DNA from: Saprospiraceae bacterium
GTDB lineage: Bacteria; Bacteroidota; Bacteroidia; Chitinophagales; Saprospiraceae
NCBI GenBank assembly: GCA_020846655.1
Contig: JADLDL010000360.1
Location: 1 to 37,836 of the forward strand
Direction of reading: 5' to 3'
Length of the DNA stretch: 37,836 nt
The translations under genes were made by a program, and so were the position numbers. This document shows positions 16,296 through 25,241 of this stretch, piece by piece. The stretch's first letter is position 1; each line of letters opens with the position of its first letter. The notes beneath the pieces were generated by a model that did no database searches, was not told the origin of the DNA, and saw nothing but the letters and a program-made list of their open reading frames with translations.

Positions 16296-17285
16296 ATGGA
16301 CAAAAAAACGCCCTTAGTCAGCATCAGCATGGTGACCTACCATGCAGAAGCCTTTATTTCGGACGCTATTGAAGGCGTGTTGCGGCAATCGATCGATTTC
16401 CCGATCGAACTGGTCATCGGCGACGATGCCTCGACCGACCGGACGCGCCACATTTGTGAAACCTACGCCGCCCAATACCCCAACATCGTGCGCCTCGTGC
16501 CTTCGGCCACCAACATGGGTATCGCCGCCAACACCGCCCGCACCATGGGCTTTTGCAAGGGCAAATACATCGCCGTGTGCGATGGCGACGATATCTGGAC
16601 CGACCCGGACAAGTTGAAACGGCAGGTGGAGTTTTTGGAAAACAACCCGGACTTCGGCGTGGTGTACACCGACGTACACACCATTTCCGAAACCGGCGAA
16701 CCCGTAGAAGACCCCGAACAGGAAGAAATCCGCGACATGTACACCCGGGGAGAGGTGTTTTTTCAGCTCTTGCAAGCCAATTTTATCAACAACTCCACGG
16801 CAGTGTTCCGCCGCGAACTGATTGCCGACCACCAGGTGTACCCCGACCGCTCGTACCAGATTCCGGACCACATCCGTTGGTTGCACATTGCCACCCGGGC
16901 CAAGGTCCATTTTATCAATATTAAAAGTACGGCCTACCGCCGGCACAGCAGCGGCTTGTCGGTGGCCGTGCCGCAGGCAAAAATTCTGGGCAACCGGCGC
17001 ATGTTGTACCGCTCGTTGTTCAACATCATTCCCAGTTTTGACCGGCACAACAGCCGGCCGCTCAGCGAAACAGAACAAACCCTGTTGTTTCGCCGAATGT
17101 GCTCGCTCGTGTTGCGGGGCCCCGGCTCCGTGGGCAAACGCCTGCGCATTTTGCGCATCCTGCCGAAATACTTCCCCGGCGCCACCGGCCTTATCCGGAT
17201 CAGCCGCGACAAACTCCACAAACTCCTGCATATTTCTTTTAATAAACTCGTCTTCGCCTCCGAATTTACAGATTTCTCGATGTAA
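16296..17285 (+). CDS. GT2 family glycosyltransferase (first of a tandem pair)
   Basis: This 329-residue GT-A fold transferase starts with the usual nucleotide-sugar region (VSISMVTYHAEAFISDAIEG, then ELVIGDDASTDRT) and has the metal-binding DxD-type motif as CDGDDIW, with D96, D98 and D99. It has no membrane segment, so it should act at the cytoplasmic face of the inner membrane, adding a sugar to the lipid-linked repeat unit. It is closely similar over its length to the next gene, with the metal motif at the same residue numbers, which points to a tandem duplication. Donor and acceptor are unknown. The gene begins 16 bases after the flippase gene. Confidence 0.9.
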   Translation: MDKKTPLVSISMVTYHAEAFISDAIEGVLRQSIDFPIELVIGDDASTDRTRHICETYAAQYPNIVRLVPSATNMGIAANTARTMGFCKGKYIAVCDGDDIWTDPDKLKRQVEFLENNPDFGVVYTDVHTISETGEPVEDPEQEEIRDMYTRGEVFFQLLQANFINNSTAVFRRELIADHQVYPDRSYQIPDHIRWLHIATRAKVHFINIKSTAYRRHSSGLSVAVPQAKILGNRRMLYRSLFNIIPSFDRHNSRPLSETEQTLLFRRMCSLVLRGPGSVGKRLRILRILPKYFPGATGLIRISRDKLHKLLHISFNKLVFASEFTDFSM

Positions 17286-17320
17286 CGCATCCAACTTTTA
17301 CACCTTTTTTGCCACGAACT

Positions 17321-18295
17321 ATGCAACATTCTGAACCTTTGGTAAGTGTGTGCATGATAGCCTACAACGTAGAGGCTTTCATTGAAAAATCAATAGATGG
17401 CGTATTGAACCAACAAACCGGCTTCCCGATAGAATTAGTCATCGGGGAAGACTGTTCGAAAGACGGTACCCGGCACATTTGCGAAGCCTATGCGCAGCGC
17501 TATCCGGGCATCGTGCGCCTGCTCGACTCGGATGTCAACCATGGTATGGCCGGCAACTATGCCCGTACCCTGGAGCATTGCCGGGGCAAATACATCGCCG
17601 TGTGCGACAGCGACGACATTTGGGTGGACCCGCTGAAATTGCAAAAACAAGTCGATTTTCTGGAAAACAACCCCGACTATGGCGTGGTCTACACCGATGT
17701 GCAAACCATCTCCGAAACCGGCGCCCTCTTCGAGGATCCCGACCACGAACAAATCCGCGAGAACTACGCCACCGGCAACGTCTTTTTCCGGCTCCTGCAG
17801 GGCAATTTCATCAACCACCCCACGACCCTGTACCGCCGCGCCTTTCTCGACGACTACACGTTCGACCGCGACCGAAATTACTATAACCATGATCATTTGC
17901 TGTGGTTGCACATTGCTCCACTGGCCAAGATTCATTTCATGGACGCCAAAACCACACACTACCGCAAACACTCCGGCAGCGCCACCCGCTCGGCGGTCAG
18001 CAACCGGAAGAAGTTTCAGTGGCACCTGTACCAGATCATCCTGAATTTTGACCAAAAAAACCGGGCGCCGCTCGATACCCGCGAACGCTTGTCCATTTTT
18101 CAGAAAATGCTGTCGATCCTGTACCGCCGGGAAAATAATTTTTCCATGAAAACCCGGATGCTGCGCCTGATGCCCAAGTATTTCCCGGGTATGATGCCGG
18201 TGCTGCGCCTGGTGATGACTAAAATGGGGATCCCACTGGTCCAGTCCCTCAACGAAAACATTTTGAATTCAAACCTTACCGAGTCTAATCTATGA
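17321..18295 (+). CDS. GT2 family glycosyltransferase (second of a tandem pair)
   Basis: This 324-residue GT-A transferase is a paralogue of the preceding gene. Shared stretches include FPIELVIG, GKYIAVCD, FLENNPD, GVVYTDV and TISETG. The metal motif is CDSDDIW with D96, D98 and D99. I chose the ATG at 17321; an in-frame TTG at 17309 is less likely. The C-terminal third diverges more (for example ATRSAVSNRKKFQWHL), as expected if acceptor specificity changed after duplication. Its stop codon overlaps the rfbF start by four bases (ATGA), so the two are probably translationally coupled. Confidence 0.9.
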   Translation: MQHSEPLVSVCMIAYNVEAFIEKSIDGVLNQQTGFPIELVIGEDCSKDGTRHICEAYAQRYPGIVRLLDSDVNHGMAGNYARTLEHCRGKYIAVCDSDDIWVDPLKLQKQVDFLENNPDYGVVYTDVQTISETGALFEDPDHEQIRENYATGNVFFRLLQGNFINHPTTLYRRAFLDDYTFDRDRNYYNHDHLLWLHIAPLAKIHFMDAKTTHYRKHSGSATRSAVSNRKKFQWHLYQIILNFDQKNRAPLDTRERLSIFQKMLSILYRRENNFSMKTRMLRLMPKYFPGMMPVLRLVMTKMGIPLVQSLNENILNSNLTESNL

Positions 18296-19068
18296 AAATA
18301 TTGATACTGGCCGGGGGCTACGGGTCCCGTCTCAGCGAAGAAACCGGCGTACGGCCCAAGCCAATGGTTGAAATTGGCGGCAAGCCGATCCTGTGGCACA
18401 TCATGAAAATCTATGCTCACTACGGGCACACGGAGTTTATCATCCTGTGCGGCTACAAAAGTTATGTGATCAAGGAATATTTCGCGCAGTATTTCCTGCA
18501 CCATGCCGACGTGACTTTCGACCTCGCGCGCAATCAAATGGAAATCCACAACAACCCCAGCGAACCCTGGAAAGTAACGCTGCTCGACACCGGCCTCGAC
18601 ACCATGACCGGCGGGCGCGTCCTCCGGGCCAAGCCCTACGTGAACCCCGGCGAGCCCTTTATGCTGACCTACGGCGACGGCGTGTCCAACCTCAACCTCG
18701 ACGCGCTGTTGCATTTTCACCGGCAGCACGGCAAAGCCATCACCATGACCTCCTCGCAGCCCGAAGGCCGCTTCGGCGCCCTCGACATCAACGACAACGG
18801 GCAAGTGAGCAAGTTTGTAGAAAAACCCAAAGGCGAGGGCGGCTGGATCAATGCCGGCTTTTTTGTCTGCGAGCACCAGGTGTTCGACTATATCGCCGAA
18901 GGCGACAGCACCATTTTCGAGCGCTCGCCACTCGAAAAACTGGCTGCCGACGGCGAGTTGTTCACCTACAAACACCCCGGCTTCTGGCACCCCATGGACA
19001 CCCTGCGCGATAAAATGACACTCGACCGGCTCTGGCAACAAGGCGAAGCCCCCTGGAAACTTTGGTGA
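18292..19068 (+). CDS. rfbF: Glucose-1-phosphate cytidylyltransferase
   Basis: This 258-residue nucleotidyltransferase should make CDP-glucose from CTP and glucose-1-phosphate. The N-terminal signature LAGGYGSRLSEETGVRPKPM is the family hallmark, followed by EIGGKPILWHIMKIY and the specific HNNPSEPWKVTLLDTG region. The motif LTYGDGVSNLNL holds the metal-binding aspartate, and the C-terminal EHQVFDYIAEGD and HPGFWHPMDTLRDK blocks are also typical. Length matches characterised RfbF proteins (about 257 residues). The next gene is the CDP-glucose 4,6-dehydratase, so the substrate is well supported. This pathway commits the locus to CDP-linked 6-deoxyhexoses. Confidence 0.96.
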   Translation: MKILILAGGYGSRLSEETGVRPKPMVEIGGKPILWHIMKIYAHYGHTEFIILCGYKSYVIKEYFAQYFLHHADVTFDLARNQMEIHNNPSEPWKVTLLDTGLDTMTGGRVLRAKPYVNPGEPFMLTYGDGVSNLNLDALLHFHRQHGKAITMTSSQPEGRFGALDINDNGQVSKFVEKPKGEGGWINAGFFVCEHQVFDYIAEGDSTIFERSPLEKLAADGELFTYKHPGFWHPMDTLRDKMTLDRLWQQGEAPWKLW

Positions 19069-19101
19069 GACCCAGCCGCCAATTACTTGAACCGCAACAC
19101 G

Positions 19102-20208
19102 ATGCAACTCGATATTTTTAACAATAAAAAAGTCCTCGTCACCGGCCATACCGGGTTCAAAGGCGCCTGGCTCAGCATCTGGCTGGAGCAGTTGGGCGCC
19201 CGCGTAACGGGCCTGGGCCTGGGCCCACTCCACGAAGAGGGCGTGTTTTCGGCCAGCGGCATCGGCCAGCGCATGGCCGACCACCGCTGCGATATCCGCG
19301 ATCTGGACGCCGTGCTGGCCGTGTTTGAAGCCGAACAGCCCGACATCGTCTTCCACCTGGCCGCACAGGCGCTGGTGCTCGACGGCTACCGCGACCCGGC
19401 CGGCACCTTTGCCATCAACACCCAAGGCACCGCCAATATCCTGGAAGCCATCCGCCTGACGCCCTCGGTGCGCGCGGCCGTGCTGGTGACCACCGACAAA
19501 TGTTACGAAAACCAGGAATGGGTGTACGGGTACCGCGAAACCGACCCGATGGGCGGCCACGATCCGTACAGCGCCAGCAAAGGCGCCGCCGAACTGATCA
19601 TCTCCTCGTACCGTCGCTCGTATTTTTCCAAACCCGGCACCGCAGCCATTGCCTCCGGCCGGGCCGGCAACGTGATCGGCGGCGGCGACTGGTCGGGCTT
19701 CCGGCTGGTGCCCGACATCATCCGGGCCGTGCAGGCCGGCCAAACCCTGGAGATCCGCAGTCCGGCGGCCATCCGGCCCTGGCAACACGTGGTGGAGCCC
19801 TTGGGCGGCTATCTGATGCTGGCGCAAAAACTTTGGCTGGAGCCCGATCGCTACGCCGAAGCCTGGAACTTCGGTCCCCTGCCCAACAACCAGCACCGGG
19901 TGGGCGCCGTTGTGGATGCTTTTTTCGAGTATTTCCGCCAACACGCCCCGGCGCACCTGCCGGGCAGCCGCACCGCCGGCTGGCGCGACGTATCCGACCC
20001 CGCCCAGCCGCATGAAGCCGGCTTGCTCATGCTTGATATCAGCAAGGCCATCCATCGGCTCGGCTGGTGCCCCGTGCTGGATTTTCGGGAAACTGTTCAA
20101 CTAACCGCCGATTGGTACATCCGTTTTTCACAGGAAAACGTGCTCGACCTTTGCCGGCAACACATCAAACACTACGAAACGCTGTGGAATTCACGAAACG
20201 AAAACTAG
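19102..20208 (+). CDS. rfbG: CDP-glucose 4,6-dehydratase
   Basis: This 368-residue short-chain dehydrogenase/reductase should convert CDP-glucose to CDP-4-keto-6-deoxyglucose with bound NAD+. The cofactor loop is VTGHTGFKGAWLSIWL (G15, G18, G21), the HTGFKG form typical of RfbG. The catalytic pair Y156 and K160 lies in DPYSASKGAAELI, and the threonine motif is in VTTDKCYEN. RAGNVIGGGDW and RPWQHVVEPLGGYL are further RfbG signatures. The start is the ATG at 19102, 33 bases after rfbF; an upstream in-frame TTG at 19087 is rejected. The 3' end overlaps the next gene's GTG start by 25 bases. Confidence 0.96.
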   Translation: MQLDIFNNKKVLVTGHTGFKGAWLSIWLEQLGARVTGLGLGPLHEEGVFSASGIGQRMADHRCDIRDLDAVLAVFEAEQPDIVFHLAAQALVLDGYRDPAGTFAINTQGTANILEAIRLTPSVRAAVLVTTDKCYENQEWVYGYRETDPMGGHDPYSASKGAAELIISSYRRSYFSKPGTAAIASGRAGNVIGGGDWSGFRLVPDIIRAVQAGQTLEIRSPAAIRPWQHVVEPLGGYLMLAQKLWLEPDRYAEAWNFGPLPNNQHRVGAVVDAFFEYFRQHAPAHLPGSRTAGWRDVSDPAQPHEAGLLMLDISKAIHRLGWCPVLDFRETVQLTADWYIRFSQENVLDLCRQHIKHYETLWNSRNEN

Positions 20209-20744
20209 AGGGCGTCTGGGAAATCCAGTTGAAACCCCTGCAGGACGAACGCGGCTTTTTTATGCGCGCCTTCGACACCGGTTTGTTTGAGCAAGCCGGC
20301 CTGGACCGGCCCTGGCGACAGGAAAACCATTCGCGCAGCGAGCGCAACGGCATCATCCGGGGGCTGCATTTCCAGTTTCCGCCCTTTGCCGAAACCAAAC
20401 TGGTGCGCTGTATCCGTGGCGCCGTATGGGATGTTTTTGTAGATTTGAGACACGATTCACCCAACTTCGGCCAATGGGACGCGCTCGAACTGAGCGCCGA
20501 CAACAAGAAGATGGTTTTTATTCCCCGTGGCTTTGCCCACGGCTTCTGCACGCTCACCGACGAAAGCGAGGTCCTGTACAAAGTAGACAACGTCTACAAC
20601 CGGGACTGTGAAGGCGGACTCCTGTGGTCCGACACCGACCTCGACATCAACTGGCCTGTTCAAACACCCGTGCTCTCGGAAAAAGACACCCGGAACATGA
20701 CCCTCCGGCAATTCATCGAGGTGCACGGCGCCATTCGATTGTAA
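20184..20744 (+). CDS. RmlC-type 4-keto-6-deoxyhexose 3,5-epimerase (probably CDP-linked)
   Basis: This 186-residue cupin is of the dTDP-4-dehydrorhamnose 3,5-epimerase family. I chose the GTG at 20184 because it gives MEFTKRKLEGVWEI followed by DERGFFMRAF, the standard start of the family; the longer in-frame start at 20067 translates rfbG sequence in another frame. The catalytic histidine H62 sits in IIRGLHFQ, the catalytic tyrosine probably is Y132 in LYKVDN, and FIPRGFAHGF and WSDTDLDINWP are conserved blocks. No dTDP-glucose genes are present, while rfbF and rfbG are directly upstream, so the substrate is probably CDP-4-keto-6-deoxyglucose, as in the ascarylose pathway. This substrate assignment is inference. 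Confidence 0.9.
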   Translation: MEFTKRKLEGVWEIQLKPLQDERGFFMRAFDTGLFEQAGLDRPWRQENHSRSERNGIIRGLHFQFPPFAETKLVRCIRGAVWDVFVDLRHDSPNFGQWDALELSADNKKMVFIPRGFAHGFCTLTDESEVLYKVDNVYNRDCEGGLLWSDTDLDINWPVQTPVLSEKDTRNMTLRQFIEVHGAIRL

Positions 20745-20846
20745 TGGCGGCAGGTGCCATTGCGCACAAGACAGCAGTGTTCTATGCAATGAAAAAAAAC
20801 CGAAACACGCACCCCGAATCACGAAACACGAAAAAAAACACCACAC

Positions 20847-21989
20847 ATGAACGTTCGTTTATTCAAACCCTCTGTTGGAGAGGAAGAACTGCAAATGATC
20901 CGCGAGGCTTTCGAGCGTTCCTGGATCGGCCTGGGCCCCACGGTGAATGCCTTTGAGGCGGCCTGGGAAGAATTTACCGGTTGTCAGATGGCCATCGGCG
21001 TCAATTCCGCCACGGCGGCGTTGCACCTGGCCCTGGCGGCATTCCGTTTTCCGGAAGGCAAAAAAGTACTCGTGCCCTCGCTCACCTTTGCCGCCACGGC
21101 TACCGCCGTGCTGTACAACCGCCTGGTGCCCGTGTTTGTGGACAGCGACCCGGTCACGCTTTGCATGGACCTGGACGACCTGGCCCGCAAGTACGACGCC
21201 GACTGCGTGGCTGTGATGCCGGTGCACTACGCCGGCCACCCGGTAGCCATGGAGCGCCTCATGCCCTGGGCCCGCGAACGCGGCCTCAAGGTGGTGGAAG
21301 ACTGCGCCCACACCGCCGGCGCCCTGTACAAAGGCACCATGCTGGGCCTTTGGGGCGACATCGGTTGCTACAGTTTTGAAGAGAAAAAACTCATGACCAC
21401 GGGCGACGGCGGCATGATGGTGACCAACGACCCCGAGTTGTTCCGCGACGTGAAAGCCATGCGCTGGGTCGGGATCGACAAAGACAACTGGAAAACCGCC
21501 CAGCAGTACACCACGGCTAACCGCGACGCCATGCACTGGTTTTATGAAATTGCGGTGCTCGGCTACAAATACAACATGAACGACCTGGCCGCGTCGATCG
21601 GCATGGCCCAATTGAAAAAACTGCCGGCCATGAGCCAGCGCCGCTCCGAGGTAATCCGGATGTACCTCGACGGCCTGCAAGACCTGCCCGGCGTGGAGCC
21701 GCTGCTGCCCTTCGAGCCCGAAAACTACTGCTACCAGATGTTTGGCATCCGGGCCGAGCAGCGCGACGAACTGATGATCCACCTCAAAGGGCTGGGCATT
21801 GCCACCGGCTGCCACTACACGCCTTTGAGTATCCAGCCGCTGTTTGCACCCTGGGGCCATACCTGCCCCTTCGTGGAGGCTGAGCACAACCGTTTCGTGA
21901 CGCTGCCCCTGCATGCCGATCTGACGGACGAAGAAGTCAACTATGTCATCGATGGAATAAAAGTATTTCATGCCCAAACCGTTGCCTGA
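20847..21989 (+). CDS. DegT/DnrJ/EryC1 family sugar aminotransferase
   Basis: This 380-residue PLP enzyme should transfer an amino group from glutamate to a keto-sugar nucleotide. The PLP-binding lysine is probably K181 in YSFEEKKLMTTGDGGMM, and the aspartate that contacts the ring nitrogen is D152 in VVEDCAHTAGA. The presence of the lysine argues against a RfbH-type 3-dehydrase, and no iron-sulfur cysteines are seen. The sequence resembles perosamine-synthase-like 4-aminotransferases more than WbpE, so a CDP-4-keto-6-deoxyhexose substrate is likely but unproven. The gene overlaps the acyltransferase gene downstream by 20 bases, and the two probably make and acylate an amino sugar. A 102-base spacer with repeated ACGAAACACG-like sequence precedes it. 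Confidence 0.92.
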   Translation: MNVRLFKPSVGEEELQMIREAFERSWIGLGPTVNAFEAAWEEFTGCQMAIGVNSATAALHLALAAFRFPEGKKVLVPSLTFAATATAVLYNRLVPVFVDSDPVTLCMDLDDLARKYDADCVAVMPVHYAGHPVAMERLMPWARERGLKVVEDCAHTAGALYKGTMLGLWGDIGCYSFEEKKLMTTGDGGMMVTNDPELFRDVKAMRWVGIDKDNWKTAQQYTTANRDAMHWFYEIAVLGYKYNMNDLAASIGMAQLKKLPAMSQRRSEVIRMYLDGLQDLPGVEPLLPFEPENYCYQMFGIRAEQRDELMIHLKGLGIATGCHYTPLSIQPLFAPWGHTCPFVEAEHNRFVTLPLHADLTDEEVNYVIDGIKVFHAQTVA

Positions 21990-22629
21990 ACTGATCATTT
22001 GGGGCGGCACCGGCAATTTTAAAGTCTTGTGCGAACTGCTCCGCGACGAGTACCGCATTGCCGGTTATTTTGACAACAACCCGGCGATCCCGAAGGCCTA
22101 CGGCGATATTCCCTGTCTGGGCAATCGCGAGGCCTTCGGGGTCTGGGTCCGGCAGTACGAACACCGCGAAAAACCGGCCTTCATCGTGAGCATCGGCCCG
22201 GGCTATGGCCCGGTGCGGCTGGAGATCCACGAGATGTTGCTGCAACACGGCCTGCAACCGATCCGGGCAGTACACCGCACGGCCTTTGTGGCCGCCAGCG
22301 CGCAGATCGGCGAAGGCAGCCAGGTGTATGCCCAGGCGGCCGTGTGTGTGGATGCTGTGTTGGGGCGGGCTTGTATTGTCAACACCGCCGCGTCGGTCGA
22401 TCACGAGTGCGTTCTGGGCGACGGCGTGACGGTAGGCCCTGGCGCGCGACTGGCCGGCATGGTGACGGTGGGCAAAAACGCCGACATCTACACCGGCGCC
22501 GTGGTGCTGCCCCGGGTGCGCATCGGCGAAGGCGCCGTGGTCGGCGCCGGGGCGGTGGTCTTGAAAGATGTGCCGGATGGCGCCGTTGTGGTGGGCAATC
22601 CGGCGCGTCTGTTGAAACAAAAAAATTAA
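21970..22629 (+). CDS. PglD/NeuD-type sugar O- or N-acyltransferase
   Basis: This 219-residue protein has the two-part layout of PglD/NeuD/VioB-like enzymes. An N-terminal nucleotide-sugar-binding domain starts with LIIWGGTGNFKVLCELL and contains AGYFDNNPAIP. A left-handed beta-helix follows with hexapeptide turns from about residue 105 on. The likely catalytic histidine is in NTAASVDHECVLGDG, followed by VTVGPGARLAG and the terminal VVVGNPARLL. These enzymes transfer acetyl from acetyl-CoA to an amino or hydroxyl group of a nucleotide sugar. The 20-base overlap with the DegT aminotransferase gene suggests its product is the substrate. Whether the group is acetyl or a larger acyl cannot be told. 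Confidence 0.9.
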   Translation: MPKPLPELIIWGGTGNFKVLCELLRDEYRIAGYFDNNPAIPKAYGDIPCLGNREAFGVWVRQYEHREKPAFIVSIGPGYGPVRLEIHEMLLQHGLQPIRAVHRTAFVAASAQIGEGSQVYAQAAVCVDAVLGRACIVNTAASVDHECVLGDGVTVGPGARLAGMVTVGKNADIYTGAVVLPRVRIGEGAVVGAGAVVLKDVPDGAVVVGNPARLLKQKN

Positions 22630-22650
22630 TCCATTTAATCACCCAAACAA

Positions 22651-23694
22651 ATGAAGTGCCTGTTCCTTGCGCCCTTGCGCTATCCGTTTATCAATTCGAT
22701 CATCGCCGGCCTTGAGGGCTGCGGAATGGAATTGAACTGCGTGGATTACCAGGATTTCTTTTCGCCGCGCACCAACCGTTGGTACAACAACTACACGGCG
22801 CTGCCCAAGAAAATCCGGAATGTATGGGAAGAGCCCTACGTGAAAAAAGCGAACGCCGAGTACCTCCGGGTGTTCCAGGAATTTCAGCCCGACCTGGTGC
22901 TGATTTACAACAACCAACTGGTGTTGCCCGAGTTGCTGGAGGCGTTCAAAAAGAAAGCCCGGATTGCGTTTATGCTCGGCGACAACCCCTTGTACACGCC
23001 CACCAGCATTTACAACCTGCATATTTTGTTTTACGCGGATTATGTGATTAGTCCGGACTCGATGTGGCGCGACCAACTCACGCAATTGGGGGTAAAAAAA
23101 GTGGTGTTTGATTGTTTTGGGTTCAACAGCGCGGTGTACTACCCGATGGAGCCCAGCGCTGCCGAACGCGCAGCCTACCAGTCGGATTTTATCTACGTGG
23201 GTAGTGCCAGCAAAACCAACTGGGGCTACAAGCGGATGTTGTTTTTGCAGTTGTTTAAACATTTTGACCTGCGGGCCTACATCAGCGGCAGCGGCATGGA
23301 ACGCTGGTACCCCCTGTTTCCGGGTATTGAGGAAAAAATCATTCCGCACGACCGCTTTGACGCGGGCTTCAACAACCTGGTGTACAACTGTAGCAAGATC
23401 GCCCCGGTAGAACAGGTACCCTCCTTGTTCAAAGGCATCCACGTACGGGTGTTCGATATTTTGGGCGCCGGCATTTTACCCTTGTGCGAATACAGCGAAG
23501 ACCTGTGCGCCGTTTTCGAGGGAATGGACGTTCCAATGATAAAAAATTATCAGGAGAGCGAGGAAGTGGCGCGGTTTTGGTTAGAGAACGAATCGAAAAG
23601 ATTGGCATGTGTGGCTACCATGCGCGAGCGTGTTTTACAGCGCTACACCCCCAATATGGTGATCCAACGCATGACGGATCATCTGTTTCAATAA
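22651..23694 (+). CDS. CgeB-like glycosyltransferase
   Basis: This 347-residue GT-B protein resembles the CgeB/DUF3880 group. Its N-terminal half has LFLAPLRYPFINSIIAGLE and QPDLVLIYNNQLV, and the nucleotide-binding C-terminal half has DFIYVGSASKTNWGYKRM and the stretch GIHVRVFDILGAGILPLCEY, where the conserved family block is usually R(x)FEIxAxGxxLL. The usual acidic sugar-nucleotide contact is weakly conserved. It is soluble, so it should work at the inner face of the cytoplasmic membrane in repeat-unit assembly. Donor and acceptor are unknown. It begins 21 bases after the acyltransferase gene and precedes the polymerase/ligase-like gene. Confidence 0.8.
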   Translation: MKCLFLAPLRYPFINSIIAGLEGCGMELNCVDYQDFFSPRTNRWYNNYTALPKKIRNVWEEPYVKKANAEYLRVFQEFQPDLVLIYNNQLVLPELLEAFKKKARIAFMLGDNPLYTPTSIYNLHILFYADYVISPDSMWRDQLTQLGVKKVVFDCFGFNSAVYYPMEPSAAERAAYQSDFIYVGSASKTNWGYKRMLFLQLFKHFDLRAYISGSGMERWYPLFPGIEEKIIPHDRFDAGFNNLVYNCSKIAPVEQVPSLFKGIHVRVFDILGAGILPLCEYSEDLCAVFEGMDVPMIKNYQESEEVARFWLENESKRLACVATMRERVLQRYTPNMVIQRMTDHLFQ

Positions 23695-23754
23695 TCCACA
23701 ACACATTTTCCCCCACACCGGGATTCACCATCCGCAACCGATTCAGTCTTTATC

Positions 23755-25203
23755 ATGCTTAAGAAACTTGCAGGGTTTTTTCTTTTGCTGGGCGCCACCA
23801 TTCTGGCTACCTACTACGCTCCGGCAGCGGTCAAAACTCCGTTTTATATTCTGTTGTTATTCGCCTATTTCCGGTCGAAAAATGAAGGGCTCTGGCTCGT
23901 GCTGTTCCTGACGATTTCCGACGGTTTCTGGGGCTATTTCAGTGCCTACGAGGCGGTTCTTTCTATTCTTCCGGGGCTCCCGCCCATCGAAGTCGGGCAT
24001 TTGTATATTTTGCTCACCGTGGTGAAAGCCAGCCGGATACCCAGTCCGGGCAAATATTTTCACGACCCGTTTTTAAAGTTGATTGCCGTTTATATCGGTT
24101 TTTTGATCATTCAGGGGTACTTCCTGGGCTTGTCCACCGAAATGAACGTCCAGTTCCGGATGATCAAATTCATTTTTCCCCTGGCCCTGTTCTACTCCCT
24201 GCCGCGATTGTTCCAAACGGAAGACGCCTTTCGGGAGTGTTTTGTGTATGTGTTTCCACTGGCTTTCCTGGCCTTGTTTGCCCAGGTATTTACCATAACT
24301 ACCGGCCAGACGCCCTCGCAGGCGTTGGGGGTGTACAAAAAATTCTGGTTCACGGTGGACGTCTCCAAGGGCAAAACCTACCGGGGTTTTTATAGCAGCG
24401 CTATGGTGTTGACGGCGTACTTAGGAGCCTTTTATTACCTGGCGCGCAAAGAGTTTTTTCACTACCTGTATTTGTTTGCGGTGGCTGGCGCGGCCTTGTT
24501 GTGTGTGATTTTATCCGCCACCCGGGGCTGGCTCATTGGGTTTTCGATGGGGCTGTTCTTTTTTGTCGTGTTCATTTTGCGGATGAAAACCAAGCGGGTC
24601 TTTGCTACGCTGTCCATTGGGGTAGTACTGGTGATGGGCTTGATGCTGATCCCGGTGGTGGAAAAACAGTTCACCAATGCGTTTCTGCGCTTTACCACCC
24701 TGGAAAAACTGGCCGGCGGCGACGTCACGGCCGGCGGCACCCTGCAGCGCCTCGACAAACGCGCCCCACCAGTCATGGACAAATGGAGCGAAACCCCGCT
24801 CACCGGCTGGGGCTTTTCGGACACGTTTTTCAAATACGCCGATTTCCACGTCGCCAACCAGAACGTCCTCTTGCACTCGGGCATTCTCGGGCTGGCGCTG
24901 ATGATCCTGTTCTTTATTTACTACCACGCCATGTTGTTGTCCCGAAGCCTGGCCCTGGCCAAGGGGCACCCGTTCAAAGGGGTGCTGTTGGTCTTCGTGA
25001 TATTTTTCCCGGGGTGGTTCATCATCCACTCCTCCTCCGGCCAGCACTTCAGTTTTTACCAGGACCCCTGCGGCGGGATCGTAACGGCGTTTTATTTCAC
25101 CTTCGGCGCCTTTACCTATCAAAAAACATTTGCCTACAAAAAACGAAAACCAATAGCCGCCGCACCGGAAAATGAACAAACGGAAACCGCGGTCAGCGCA
25201 TAA
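23755..25203 (+). CDS. O-antigen ligase/polymerase family membrane protein (Wzy/WaaL-like)
   Basis: This 482-residue integral membrane protein has about ten to twelve hydrophobic segments. The Wzy_C region is marked by ILSATRGWLIGFSMGL near residue 255 and, after a loop, by TGWGFSDTFFKYADFHVANQ followed by NVLLHSGILGLAL, the usual G-x-G and N-x2-L-x5-G pattern of O-antigen ligases and Wzy polymerases. The large loop around 300-360 should face the periplasm. Family members polymerise lipid-linked repeat units or attach them to an acceptor; ligase and polymerase cannot be separated by sequence. With the Wzx-like and Wzc-like genes in the same locus, a Wzy polymerase is more likely. The C-terminal tail is charged and cytoplasmic. 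Confidence 0.85.
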   Translation: MLKKLAGFFLLLGATILATYYAPAAVKTPFYILLLFAYFRSKNEGLWLVLFLTISDGFWGYFSAYEAVLSILPGLPPIEVGHLYILLTVVKASRIPSPGKYFHDPFLKLIAVYIGFLIIQGYFLGLSTEMNVQFRMIKFIFPLALFYSLPRLFQTEDAFRECFVYVFPLAFLALFAQVFTITTGQTPSQALGVYKKFWFTVDVSKGKTYRGFYSSAMVLTAYLGAFYYLARKEFFHYLYLFAVAGAALLCVILSATRGWLIGFSMGLFFFVVFILRMKTKRVFATLSIGVVLVMGLMLIPVVEKQFTNAFLRFTTLEKLAGGDVTAGGTLQRLDKRAPPVMDKWSETPLTGWGFSDTFFKYADFHVANQNVLLHSGILGLALMILFFIYYHAMLLSRSLALAKGHPFKGVLLVFVIFFPGWFIIHSSSGQHFSFYQDPCGGIVTAFYFTFGAFTYQKTFAYKKRKPIAAAPENEQTETAVSA

Positions 25204-25241
25204 AACAGTCGGAAAAACACCCGCCGAACCTACCGTACAAC

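Noticed and set aside
18100-20100. A 666-codon minus-strand frame opposite rfbF and rfbG
   Set aside because: It crosses several clear genes and has no recognisable domain.
20847-21989. WbpE, the missing 3-aminotransferase of the WlbA/WlbB route
   Set aside because: The protein lacks the WbpE-type sequence around the PLP lysine (SFFPSKPLG-like) and lies inside the CDP-sugar gene group, next to an acyltransferase.
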